NCBI GenBank assembly: GCA_018340805.1
Contig: JACMZG010001908.1
Coordinates: 39,793,089 to 39,857,088, forward strand
Length of the DNA: 64,000 nt
Origin: Microvelia longipes
Taxonomy: Eukaryota > Arthropoda > Insecta > Hemiptera > Veliidae
Reading direction: 5' to 3'
Shown here: positions 24,603-35,052 of the stretch, piece by piece
How the letters are laid out: every line of letters starts with the position of its first letter
Position numbering within the stretch: position 1 is the first letter of the stretch
Translations under genes and position numbers: made by a program
Notes under the pieces: model-generated
The model's database searches: none
Told to the model about the DNA's origin: nothing
Seen by the model: the letters and a program-made list of their open reading frames with translations, nothing else

Positions 24603-24683
24603 ACTGTCTGTCCAAGTTATTACTTGGACAGACAGTCAAGTCATCCATAGAGCCATTTGTAGGATCTATGGATCCTACAAATG
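24603..24683. repeat. Two adjacent perfect hairpins
   Basis: The first has ACTGTCTGTCCAAGT arms (24603-24617 and 24622-24636) with a 4-base loop. The second has CATTTGTAGGATC arms (24654-24666 and 24671-24683), also with a 4-base loop. Both are free of mismatches. Confidence 0.9.
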
Positions 24684-24845
24684 TAATAAAAGATGCTTGT
24701 TACGAGTTTAAATGATCGCACGTATATTTCTTTATTGGAAATCACAGATTTAATAATTTTTTCACGGAACTAGGCTAAAAAATAAGTGCTGTGGTGTCGC
24801 TAGGTTGCTATTACACTTTATCGTGACAGCGTTATAGTATATATC

Positions 24846-25183
24846 CATAGAGATATATACTAGAGGGGGCATAGCCTATCTTAATACATTGAGAGGCCTG
24901 AAACATTTTTAGTGGGGCTCTCAGGGGCTCTGTGTAACCTCATTGAACCCTCCTCCAAGAGGGAATTAAGGTTATAATTAATCAATTGTTTTTGGCTTCC
25001 CACACATTGTTTGTGTTGTGATTTGTATTTTAAAAATATAATTTTAATGTATTTTAAACTACTATATAATTTACTGTTTTTTTTGTTTTTATTTGATGAA
25101 AATGATAATCGAATGTGGTCAGGTTACTTTTTCGATGTTTCAAAATTGAACCAATAGGGCCCCTCTAGTAATATATTTCTATG
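24846..25183 (+). mobile_element. MITE-B copy 1
   Basis: Inverted ends: CATAGAGATATATACTAGAG with GGGG on the left, and CCCCTCTAGTAATATATTTC with TATG on the right. The interior has GGGGCTCTCAGGGGCTCTGT, then 'gtaacctcattgaa' and a 'gtggtcaggttact' block. There is no transposase frame. Five copies occur in the window. Confidence 0.88.
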
Positions 25184-25470
25184 CTCAATACATTGTAAGG
25201 TCTGAAACATTGATTTGGGGCTCTCAGGGGCTCTGTGTAACCTCATTAAAACCTCCTTCAAGAGTGAGTTAAGGTTATATTAAATCAATTGTTTTCGGCT
25301 TTCCACACATTGTTAGTGTTTTGATTAGTATTTTTAACATTTTTCTATATAAGTGAGTGTAATTATATAGTGATTATTTCATTTTTAGCGCAGGTGGTCA
25401 GGTTATTTTTTTGATGTTTCAAAATTCAACCAGTAGGACTCCTCTAGTAATAATATCTCTCAGTACATAT
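25184..25470 (+). mobile_element. MITE-B copy 2, missing its left end
   Basis: It starts inside the element, 'ctcaatacattgtaaggtctgaaac', immediately after copy 1 and runs to CTCCTCTAGTAATAATATCTC. The two copies therefore sit head to tail and share a junction. Confidence 0.82.
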
Positions 25471-26628
25471 CGCGTTTTTTTACTTTATAGATTATAGATC
25501 TTGCTATGCCGTTCATGATAAAATCGATTACTCCTATTCGCGATTCCTAGACCGCCGCGCCACCGTCGCTGATAAGAAATTGATAACGAAAGGATGATTA
25601 ACGTTATGATGTGTATATGGGTTTCTTAGTTTTTTTCTTATTTTTGACGGTTTACCTTTAATTTTTTTCTTAAAGTGATTTATTGTAATTTATTTTAGAG
25701 TGATTAAACTCACTTAAATCACAGTTTCATTGGAACCCCCTTTTAAATGAGTTGTCACGAGTTTTGAAATAAACTGTTAAAAAGGTGAAAATCATAATAT
25801 AGTGTTTTATTTTATTTATTGTTAATTGATTTCACTTTTGAATACTTTTAGTTTGCACAAAGTCACAAAATTACTCTTTTATGCGTTAAATTGTTTAAAT
25901 TAGTTGTATATTTTTCAATCTTTGTGTTTTATTTAATTTGTGTGAAATGTTACCTTTTCATCGCAGTTTAATATAAAACCGTAAAAACACGGTTTTATAT
26001 TGGATTTCGTTAGTTTTTAAGCTGGTATTTATCGATATAAATATAAAAATATTTATATCGATAAATTCCAGCTTAAAAAACGAACAAATCTAGTCTGTAG
26101 TGATAAGAGCCTGATTCTATATTTAAAATTTTGGAATAATCGAAGTATTTATCGAGGAAATATTGATAGCATTGCTGGCCATTTCTATTAATTTTTAACT
26201 CATTTATCAAATTAAGTAACAATAAAGAAATAAATGTATTATTTTTATCGGCTCCCATGCTAATCCATTGGTATTCCCAACCATAGAACTATCTCTTTAA
26301 ATCGCGAATAGCTCTTTGCTTGGCCTGCTCTAGTTAGAAGCTGAGGTTGCCCTTTTTTAATTCCAAATCCGAACTATTTACTTCCTGGTATGTGTGGTAT
26401 TCGGTTCTAGTTGTAGACGTATGGCTTATGTAGACGTACTCGCTAAATGATTCCTATAAAATTTTTAATTCTGCTAAGTTTAGATACTTTTCTATTTTTG
26501 TTTAAGTTGACATTTGACCCAAAATCCACTCACGTAGGAATTGAATTTAGTATGTTTCTTTTATTAAATTCCCTTTACCCGTTTTACTGTTATATTAAAT
26601 TAAGAAAGAGGTTAATGTTTTGTTGTAG
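25471..26628. other. A+T-rich stretch with fold-back DNA
   Basis: Two hairpins lie together: AATATAAAACCGT against ACGGTTTTATATT (about 25971-26001), and a 68-bp near-perfect palindrome at 26014-26081 centred on TATAAAAATA. Short frames such as 26073-26258 (-) and 26447-26677 (+) have no motifs. Confidence 0.5.
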
Positions 26629-26823
26629 GTGGAGGTCGCCGGGGAGAAAGTTCACGACAGAAGAAACAAAATCATGAGGAACCGAGTCAACCAGATATAA
26701 CCTTCCTCTTAGAAACTGTTCAACTTAAAACTGTCGTAACCTCCTCAACTAGCAACTCTCAACGTCTCAACTTTATTTTAAGTTACCTGACATAGTTACC
26801 TGCTGGCGTCAATTATATTAAAA
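26629..26823 (+). other. Candidate exon of unknown gene
   Basis: TTTTGTTGTAG at 26618-26628 is a good splice acceptor, and GTAAGT at 26824-26829 is a consensus donor. The 195 bp between are visibly richer in G+C and purines than the flanks. A frame starting two bases in runs open for 55 codons (beginning GRRGESSRQKKQNHEEPSQP) to a TAG at 26793-26795. As an internal exon it would therefore be UTR or non-coding unless another frame is used. I recognise no family and no partner exon. The evidence is splice-site shape and base composition only. Confidence 0.3.
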
Positions 26824-26919
26824 TGTAAGTAATTTGTATAACAATATTTATTAAGAAAATTATTTTTATTTCTATTGCTTTTATTTATTTTAACTCACAG
26901 ACCTACTACATACAGTCTG

Positions 26920-27010
26920 CTATTGCAGGTCTACTACTAGTAGGTCTACTTTTTCTACTATTGTAGGTCTACTTTTTCTACTATTGTAGGTCTACTACTA
27001 GTAGGTCGAT
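26920..27010. repeat. Palindromic minisatellite, about 23-bp unit
   Basis: Repeats of TAGGTCTACTTTTTCTACTA flanked by CTACTAGTAGGTC, which is itself partly self-complementary. Confidence 0.88.
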
Positions 27011-27594
27011 ATATTTTCCTTTAATAATTTTTATAAAGTTGTACCTCTAAAATGTCTTTTGTACCACTCTAGAGTAGATGCTTTTCATTTAAACAATATG
27101 AACGAGTTTGTCTGTAATGGTGGATTAAGTGTTCTACAAAAGAAGATTAATTAAATTATATACTTATAATATATTGCTCTGTCATTCTGTAATTATTTAA
27201 TTAAAATAATTTAATTATCTATTAATGCTTATGAATTGAACAAGATTATTTGTATCTTGTATCTCACAATTTCGCATAATGATTGTTATAATATAATATT
27301 ATTGCGGAGGTTTTAGGGGATGCAAGTTTTAAACTTACTTTATCAAAATACAAGATGTATAAAATAAACTGGCCGGAGACTTAATCGATAAACCTTGGAT
27401 CTTTCTTTTGTAAAATCGTACGAAAACAAGTTTTTGTGCACTTTAAAATAAGCATCCTTTGTCAAGTGGGAAACATACCCTTACTGGGCTCTCTGTCCGG
27501 ACAGACTACACTTAATAACTACCGCATTATTATGAGAAAGTTGATCTAGAGATAACAAAAATATATTAGTAAAAACAAACACAATGGGAGGTGT
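27011..27594. other. No recognised feature
   Basis: A+T-rich sequence. No gene or repeat was supported. Confidence 0.45.
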
Positions 27595-27780
27595 CTTGCC
27601 AACGAATCGGGTGCCATTCGTTGGCGCTCCAAATCGTTGGAGCTCCATGGAGCTCCAACGATATGGAGCGCCAACAACTTGGAGCGCCAACGAATTGGAG
27701 CGCAAATGATGGCGCGCGAACGAATGGAGCTCCAACAACTTGGAGTGCCAACGACTGGTACCCAACGAATCAGCGAACAT
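27595..27780. repeat. Self-complementary G+C-rich minisatellite, 16-bp unit
   Basis: About eleven units of TTGGAGCGCCAACGAA type. The first few are inverted relative to the rest, around a perfect 26-bp palindrome at 27635-27660 centred on CCATGG. Overlapping frames on both strands are open only because of the repeat and are not genes. Confidence 0.9.
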
Positions 27781-27881
27781 CAAGTATACCAACTTGCTCA
27801 TTTAATGACTACACAAAATACTTGCACAACCTCTTTGATATAGATATAAACACTATTCCAAATCCGAATAAAATTATGTGA

Positions 27882-28800
27882 AGCGTACCGTAGGTATTTA
27901 GGAAAAGTATGTGAATAAAATGCAATGCTTAGGACTATTTAGGGACTTAAACTACCTATGACAGGGCTTCAAATTTACATTAGATTACATATTTCATCTA
28001 TATGTATGTAGCTGTACACATAGAGCTGGCAATTGCCAAACCGATGATTTCTGTATTTCTACATATGAATCTGATGGTTGACTATGTTTTTCTAAAAAAG
28101 ACATAAACATTGTGGCTTCTTTTATAAATCTTCTTGCATAAATATACCTTTGCAATTTAATATTACATTAACGTTTCTGTTAATTGTCTATGTGGAAAGT
28201 TTATTATAAGTTTTCTTGATGCATATTAATAACGTTGGTTATTTCGTAATAAATCCTACGTGACAAAACAAGTGACAATTATTGATGTTAATTTTTTTAT
28301 TGTGATGAGGTATTGCACAATATCTTTAGCTTCTATACTTTAACATAAGTTTGTCAAAACAGAAGCTACAAGATTTTGTATCAAAACAGTTTGTCGGCGT
28401 AAAAGAATTACCGTCTTGTAAATCAAAAGACTGTGGGTGTCAAGCCTTATTGGTTTAACTAAATTGTTATAATATAACAAGAATGTTATCCAATGTTCTT
28501 CGCCATTTTTAAGCTTAATATATTTTGTTTGCTACGTAAAACCATGAAATAAACAAGTATGATTGTATAAAGTATGATGAGGCAAAGTATGATTGCCTCG
28601 TGTATTTTTATTATTATTTTGTGTGGTTTTTACACCATACATTTATCATAAATACCTGAACTCCTACTATTATTTGATTTATTTCTTATTGAACGTCTAT
28701 TAGTTCTCTTAAAATTGTGTATTTTTGTTTTGATGTCTTCGACAGTATAGGAATAGATTTACTGTCCGATATCGCCAATTTGAATTAGTCTTTGGTTAAG
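27882..28800. other. No recognised feature
   Basis: A+T-rich sequence. No gene or repeat was supported. Confidence 0.45.
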
Positions 28801-28801
28801 A

Positions 28802-28998
28802 TATAGTACGACACACGGCTAAAATCAGTTGATAGCGCGGAAAAAGAATGATAGGAGGAATGATAGGTGAGGTGAGGAATGATAGATGAGGAACCAATAA
28901 GGTTGGCCTGATTTGAAATTGATGGCGTGTTTTAACATCCAGGACTAACCTCATTTGCTTCTCGCATTATTTTCCCCCGCTGTCAATTGATTTTAGCA
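28802..28998. mobile_element. MITE-A, third copy
   Basis: Starts TATAGTACGACACACGGC, then 'taaaatcagttgatagcg', and ends CCCGCTGTCAATTGATTTTA with the outer right terminus lost. It contains a small tandem duplication of 'gaatgatagg' and the internal block shared with 1782-1857. Confidence 0.8.
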
Positions 28999-29029
28999 TT
29001 TCTCTCCAGTGATGAAATGTCAAAGGCAA

Positions 29030-29145
29030 GACTGGAAATATAAGTAGGACCTTTGCGTTTTAGAAAGACCAGTGACTGGCTGCAAATACGGGACCATTGC
29101 GTCTTTAAAAGACCATTGACAGGCTGGAAATACAGAACTTCTAAA
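29030..29145. repeat. Short tandem duplication, about 50-60 bp unit
   Basis: The block 'gaccattgcgtctttaaaagaccattgacaggctggaaatac' is present about two and a half times with divergence. Confidence 0.7.
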
Positions 29146-30440
29146 TAGTTTTATTTTCATTTGTTTTTCACAACGACACTGCTGTAAACACAGTGAAGAA
29201 TTTTCTTTTCTTCCTCAATTTGTACGTTTTACGTATGTGTCAATTTTCTTCTTTTCAGCTAACTCACGTGGTACCTCTTTCCAAAACCCAGACACTTTAA
29301 TCAATAAATTATCTTTCAAGGCACGAACACACCATGACATAATACCCCTATCGTATTTTTACTTTTATTATTATGTGTTTTAAACTATCCCTTATAGGAA
29401 CTTAAACATAATGTGACGTGGCATAAATTAGTAAATCCTTGGCCATTTAATGCAAGTTAAGATGAGTTGCGGAGTCTCATTTCATAAATTTGTTATCATT
29501 TTTGTATTAAAGTTAGTGGATTTTCAGTGTTCATAACATTCTCTTCCTCATTATAATATTTTATATGTATCACCCCCTCTCCCCACCTCCCCCCCTCCTC
29601 TCCAAGGCGATAACTTGAAAAAGAAGAATAATACCCAATCAGTTCTTCTGGGTTTTTATCTTTCATAAATTTATTTATAAATTATTTTTAAAGAGGACAA
29701 ATAAGTCTGTGGAACTTGATTGTGGTTGTTCTTGAATTTTTTTTGTTCTTTCTTCAACTCCAGGTCAATGAGTGCTGTAGTTAGTGCTGATGTTTTAGAT
29801 TTATTAAAAAGAAACATTGTGTTTCTCGACTATTTTTTATGTTTTGTAACGAAATCTCAAGGTTTTTAAAAAAATAATCTTTTCAAAGAATCTCGCTAAA
29901 ATATTTCCAAGTTATTGCTATCCGAACCTGATTTCACAAATTTTAATTAATCGTTATAATGTCAAAGTTTAGTTAACAGTTCATTTTAATTACTAAGTTC
30001 TAGATTTTATAAGCAATTTTTAAGTTCATGTTAATGATTAAGTTTGAGTATATTCGTTTAGTACAATTTTTAGGTTATTTTAATTCTTCTAAAATCGAAT
30101 TTAATTTGTTTTATAAGTATATTATACTATTAGTCTGATTTCTTTTTGGACCGAAGCAACTATATTTACTGGCGAGGGAAGCGAGGCAGTAAAAGGAGCT
30201 GAGATAAAACAAAATTATTCACAGTCGTGTATTTTTCTGAGGTAAAGAGAATATAAATAAAGTTGCTATCAACTCAGTGTCACTTAAATCACTATTAAGC
30301 ATTGTAAATAATACTTTCTATTAATTAATACAAATATGTTATTAATTAATTTTGATCATAATGAAACAAGAATTAGAAAAGTGATATACTGATAAAACGG
30401 TGTTGCCATCTAGAGGAATTTTAGTTGAACTACAACAAGC
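29146..30440. other. A+T-rich stretch with a pyrimidine tract
   Basis: A C-rich polypyrimidine run at 29571-29607 is conspicuous. No gene is supported elsewhere in it. Confidence 0.5.
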
Positions 30441-30772
30441 ATAGAGATATTATTACTAGAGAGGCCTTAGTAATAACCTTGTATTTACCTATATGTTAAA
30501 TTTTTAAACATCGAAAATGTAACCTGACCATCTGCGCTTATAAATAAAGCAAATAATGAGTACAAAATTACAGTAACTTATATAGCAGAACGTTAAAAAT
30601 ATAAATCAAAACACAAACAATGCGAGGGAAGCCGAAATAAATCGATTTATTTTAACCTTAACTCACTCTTGAAGGAGGGTTTAATGCGGTTACACAGAGC
30701 CCCAAAAAAATGTTTCAGGCCTCTCAATGTATTGGGATAGGCTATGCCTCCTCTTGTATATATCTCTATGAC
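30441..30772 (-). mobile_element. MITE-B copy 3 (inverted)
   Basis: CATAGAGATATTATTACTAG at the left, the complement of the 'ggtcaggtta' block, 'aaccttaactcactcttgaaggagg', and TATATATCTCTATG at the right. The termini match copy 1 in reverse. Confidence 0.88.
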
Positions 30773-30963
30773 AATAAGAATGTCTTCAGCACTCGTCGCG
30801 GCAAATACATGAACTTCAAGCTGTACAAAAATGTTTTTTTACGCCTTACAAAACTTATTTTTACAGGCAATAAAGTGAACCTAAACTCCCAAACTCAGAA
30901 ATGGTTTTCGTCCGTTTACTTTGGTTATGCAGAACAGTCCCTGTTTGAAACTAGTAACACAAA

Positions 30964-31255
30964 TTGAGATATTAGTACTAGAGAAGCCCTATAGGTTAAA
31001 TTTTGAATCATCGCAAAAGTAACCTGACCACCTTCGCTTATAAATATAATCAAATAACCAGTACAAAATTACAATAATTTATATAGTAAAACAATGTGCT
31101 GAAAACCGAAATTTATTCATTAATTATAACCTTAAATCACTCTTAATGGAGGTTTCAATGAGGTTACACAGAGCTCCTGAGAGCCCCAAAAAGATGTTTC
31201 ATGTCTCTCAATGTAATGAGATAAGCTATGCATCCTCTAGTAAATATCTCTATGG
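30964..31255 (-). mobile_element. MITE-B copy 4 (inverted)
   Basis: GAGATATTAGTACTAGAGAA at the left and CCTCTAGTAAATATCTCTAT at the right, with the same interior order as copy 3. It lies only about 190 bp from copy 3. Confidence 0.88.
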
Positions 31256-31270
31256 TAACACAAGTCTAAG

Positions 31271-31616
31271 GCCCGTATTCAGAATCATTTTAAAAAAATC
31301 TCTCCTAGGTTGTTCCTAGCCTTCTCCTAGGTTGTTCCTAGCTTTCTCCTAGGCCTAGCGGTATTCAGAATCATTTTTTGAAATCTCTCCTAGCTTCTTG
31401 CTAGCCTTTTCCTAGAATTTAAGATGCAAGGTTAGGAAAAGGCTAGGAGACACCTAGGAGAGATCTCTTCCTAGTCCTAGGGACGGTTAAAAATGTTCTA
31501 AAATGGACACTAAAGCTAGGAAGAAGCTAGGAAAAAGCTAGGAACAACCTAGGAACAACCTAGGAAGAACCTAGGAGAGATTTTTTTTAATACTTTTGAT
31601 CATTCTGAATACGGAC
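31271..31616. mobile_element. MITE-D with 4-bp duplication and CTAGG-rich body
   Basis: The inverted ends share CCGTATTCAGAAT (left GCCCGTATTCAGAATC; right, inverted, TGTCCGTATTCAGAATG). TAAG sits immediately outside both ends (31267-31270 and 31617-31620) as a probable 4-bp target duplication. The body is made of CTAGGAACAAC / GTTGTTCCTAG type repeats on both arms, and the terminus is partly repeated at about 31363-31395. No coding frame was seen. Confidence 0.75.
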
Positions 31617-31620
31617 ATAA

Positions 31621-32164
31621 GACTGTACGTATACTCTTGTACACACTCATACATTTTTCTTCATTTTGAAACTTCTTAAACACGTCTGTAAAAAATATCT
31701 TAATCGTATTATGCATTCAATTTTTCCATCTAATCAGTTGAATTTAAAATCATTAATTTAGAACACGCTTTGAATAATATCGTTCATATTCCTTATTGAG
31801 TAACAAAGCACTTTGTAAAGTAATTCCTTATTCTGGTTACATTTTATTACACTGACCACTCTGATTATGAATGTCTAATAAAAACCCAATGTCCGTGACG
31901 AGCAAGGTACACTATATAACGAGTTATAGTCAAGTTAAGTGTAATAATATTGTATAATCATTTCTTTCCTGCGGCCTTCGTCATGATAAGGTCAGCCAGT
32001 GCCATCCTAATCCTTTGTGAAAAATGATAATAATATTATAATATTTTATTTAAAAAATAGCTTGATTCATTAATCAAGTTATTTTTTAAATAAAAATAGC
32101 TTTTAGATTCTTTCGCTAAAATTGGAATCATAGCCTTTTTGCTTGAAATGTTTAAATCTAAGAC
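31621..32164. other. No gene; one hairpin
   Basis: Near-perfect hairpin at 32046-32091 (TTATTTAAAAAATAGCTTGA arm, 4-base loop, one mismatch). Otherwise A+T-rich. Confidence 0.6.
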
Positions 32165-32610
32165 GGCTTTTTACTTTTCCTTATTTATACCACAGTAATA
32201 TAGGAAAAGCATTGTGTTAGTAAAAAAAACGAAAGCAGGATGTCAGCTCAATTATCCGTTTTAGGTGTTTTAAGGCCTCATAATTAGTTTTCTCAAAGTT
32301 GTCTGTCTGTATGTCTCATTGTGTGTGTCAGTTATCATCGTATCTCCCAGTGTATATTTATGCCATAAAGTTGATACTTGGTACAAAAACCAATCTTTGG
32401 GTCTAGTTGTGCTATGTATTTTTTACCCGGAATAGTGACTCAGCAATAATGTAATAATGACTCAGTATATCAATTTTTTGTTAGACCATAAAAGTAAAGC
32501 ATCATCCAGCGAGGTGAGATCCTCGCAGTGATGGGTGAACGCTGGATTTATTTTCTATCGGAGTATAAATTTGGCGATTTGTATATTCTTAGCGGATGCG
32601 AGTCCGAAGA
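32165..32610 (+). mobile_element. 5S-box composite repeat, copy E (5' portion)
   Basis: Has the 'cttatttatacc' end, the GTCTGTCTGTATGTC tract, GTATATTTATGCCA and a diverged 5S-like block near 32495-32545 (GTGATGGGTGAACGCTGG). It then degrades past 'gcggatgcgagtccgaag'. The A+T-rich middle is largely missing. Confidence 0.65.
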
Positions 32611-33199
32611 AGTGATCTTGTTAAAGCATTTGAGACACCTAAGGTGCTTTAAGATCTGCATTTTTTACAGTTAAGTTAGGGTTTTTAAAATGTTATTAAA
32701 CATAAATAAGTGTTCAGTTCTTTTTTATTACTGTAAAATCGTTTTTTACAGTAATTTTTTTTTTCGATTTTTCTTCATTGATGATTACAACTTGCAGTAG
32801 AATCGATAAATATTGGTCTTTTTTCAGTGATAATGGAAACTCCTTAACTTTGCAAAACGGCTTATTCGTCAAAAATATGATAAAAATCTCCCCTTTGTGA
32901 TTATTTGTCGAATATTTTGTTATAAAGTCTCGCTTTGATCACTAAAACTCTTAAACACTTTTCGTAAAAAAGTAATGATAGAAATCTTAGATTAAGCTTT
33001 AAAACTCAAAAAGGATTATTTTTCAAAAATGTTATAATAAAATTTCGCTTTTTGCTCTAAAATTGTAAACTTTTCATTCCTCAATGGTAACGATGAAAAT
33101 ATTGCTTTCACCACTCAAACTCAAAAAGACTATTTGTGGAAAAAGTTATGATACAAATCTTAATTTTGTCTCTAAAACTCAAAAAGACATATTAAAAAA
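32611..33199. other. Degenerate tandem sequence
   Basis: Repeated 'ctctaaaactcaaaaagac' / 'tttgtctctaaaactc' motifs at loose spacing (about 33000-33190 and again near 33950) suggest an old tandem array. No gene is supported; a 132-codon + frame (33084-33482) runs from this into the next repeat. Confidence 0.4.
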
Positions 33200-33920
33200 T
33201 CAGGTACGGGGTACCTCAGAACTTTTCCTCATTACAACGGTTTCGCAACGCTCATCCTCCCTGCTTTGGACTCGCATCGCTCGCCCTCTGAAATACAGTT
33301 CGCCAAATTTATACTACAACATGTCTTTGGGCTCGCTTCGCTCGTCATCAGATAGTAAATACATCCGTATCATTCTCAGCGGTCACCCATACAGCACTGT
33401 CCTTAATTTTTATGATCAAACAAAAATCATGGATATACTTGTCGTATTGAAACGAAACTTGGTGTACTTATTTATTAGGTAATGCTATACATTGTACTAA
33501 ATTTCAATTAAATTGGACCATTTTCCAATTTTTTTTTATAAATGTACACATGTAATTCAATAAAAATTGAGCTAATGCTGATAATACTAAGATGAAATTT
33601 AGCACATATTTTTGTCTTATACATGGTCACATGCGCGCCAAATCTTAATTTGATTTTTCGCGAGTCATTATTGCGGGTTAATGACGTCATAAAAAATATT
33701 TTCCGAATAGCACAAGTACATCGGTAGACTGATTTTTGTACAACATTTCAACTCTCTAGCATAAACACACTGGGCGCTACGATAATAAGAGGCAAACACA
33801 CACTCATACTTACATACAGGAGGCCTTAAAAACGCTTGGAACGGATAAATCCAGTTTCATCCCGGTTTCGGATTTTTGTTGCTAACACAATACTTTTCCT
33901 ATATACATAACTGCGGTATT
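33200..33920 (-). mobile_element. 5S-box composite repeat, copy F
   Basis: In minus orientation: GGTACGGGGTACCTCAGAAC, 'gactcgcatcgctcgccctc', 'gctcgcttcgctcgtcatc', 5S-like inverse GGTCACCCATACAGCACTGT (about 33380-33400), the A+T-rich middle, a CACACA tract and the 'aggaggccttaaaaacgc...cctatatac' end. It is the most complete uninterrupted minus copy. Confidence 0.78.
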
Positions 33921-34023
33921 GTATTTACCTCGTATATTTTTATCTTGTTTTTAGCACTAAAACTCAAAAAGGCATACAAAAAGTAAAAATAACTTTTTTT
34001 ACTTGCGTAAAAAAAGTGTTACT

Positions 34024-34064
34024 TGAAACTGGTTATCTTTACTCAAAACGATAACCAGTTTCGG
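34024..34064. repeat. Hairpin
   Basis: GAAACTGGTTATC, 15-base loop, GATAACCAGTTTC; perfect arms. Confidence 0.85.
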
Positions 34065-34554
34065 CTAAAGATTATAGATTATTTTACACAATAGGCTACT
34101 GACGCATTAGACAAGATCATTTAGATCTATATCTTACATGTTGTACTTGTCCTCGGACATTACTACTCTTTAGATTTATTTATTCCTGTGTAGGACACCT
34201 GCAAGTTCATTATGCTTTTATGTGTTTAATGACTTCTAGTTTTATTGTATGAATATAAATACAAAGCAGGTGCTAATAAAATACTTCCTTCGATCTTACA
34301 AATACCAGAAATCATATGTAAGTTACAGATCGGGTGTGGGATACCTCAGAATTTACTTCCTTTCTTTACCACTTCGTATTTGCTATGCTTGCTCTGATCA
34401 TACGAAAACTACTTGATCATCATTTTATTTTTCATGTTAGATAAATTTGTTTCGTAAGATGTTTCTTCTCTGTATTTAATTTTTAGCAAATTTCCAAAGA
34501 CTTGTGAGGTAGGGGTCATAGAAGGTAATGCTCTAGCGAAATTATACGTTTTGA

Positions 34555-34658
<104 letters not shown>

Positions 34659-34906
34659 GTAAGGGGGTCGCTTGCGTAGACATGGCGTCAGCAAAATTCC
34701 TGAGCCCTGGCGCCTGCCACGTGCCACCCGGTCACTTACCTCTGACGTCACTTGCACTCTCATGTTTGTTTACATCTGCCCCCCCCCCTCTTCTATGTGT
34801 ATTGCGGGTTCCATGCTATGCACTATCCTCTGACGTCACCTTGCTCTCTCACCTTTGTTTGTTTACATGTGTCCTCTGACGTCACTTTGTTTGTTTACAT
34901 CTTACA

Positions 34907-34926
34907 CGGTCACCCATCCAGTTACT
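34907..34926 (-). other. 5S rRNA C-box-like sequence in the left arm
   Basis: On the - strand this reads GTAACTGGATGGGTGACCGT, close to GTACTTGGATGGGTGACCG of 5S rRNA. The right arm has the same place with GGAT deleted (39074-39090). Confidence 0.55.
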
Positions 34927-34983
34927 TTTACATGTTGAATTTAACAATTTTATGGGTAAGAATCAAAAAAGTGTGAGCCTTTT

Positions 34984-35052
34984 GTTGGATTCGAACCCGA
35001 GACCCCTGCGCAGAATTCAGATGCTCTAACCACTAGACCAACTGAGTGAGTT
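34984..35052 (-). other. tRNA-like block in the left arm
   Basis: On the - strand, ACTCAGTTGGTCTAGTGGTT then AGAGCATCTGAATTCTGC and GGGTCTCGGGTTCGAATCC resemble a tRNA D arm (A box), anticodon arm and T arm (B box GGTTCGAATCC). A 7-bp acceptor stem is not evident and the T stem is weak. I therefore call it tRNA-derived rather than a functional tRNA gene. Confidence 0.55.

Noticed and set aside
27481..27881. Several overlapping frames on both strands around 27.5-27.9 kb
   Set aside because: All run through the 16-bp self-complementary array; similar peptides on both strands show they are repeat artefacts.
33084..33482. 132-codon + frame
   Set aside because: Runs from degenerate tandem sequence into a 5S-box repeat copy; its second half is the repeat's known end, not a gene.
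34984..35052. A functional tRNA gene in the left arm
   Set aside because: D, anticodon and T arms are suggestive but no acceptor stem can be drawn and the mirrored copy has deletions in both boxes.
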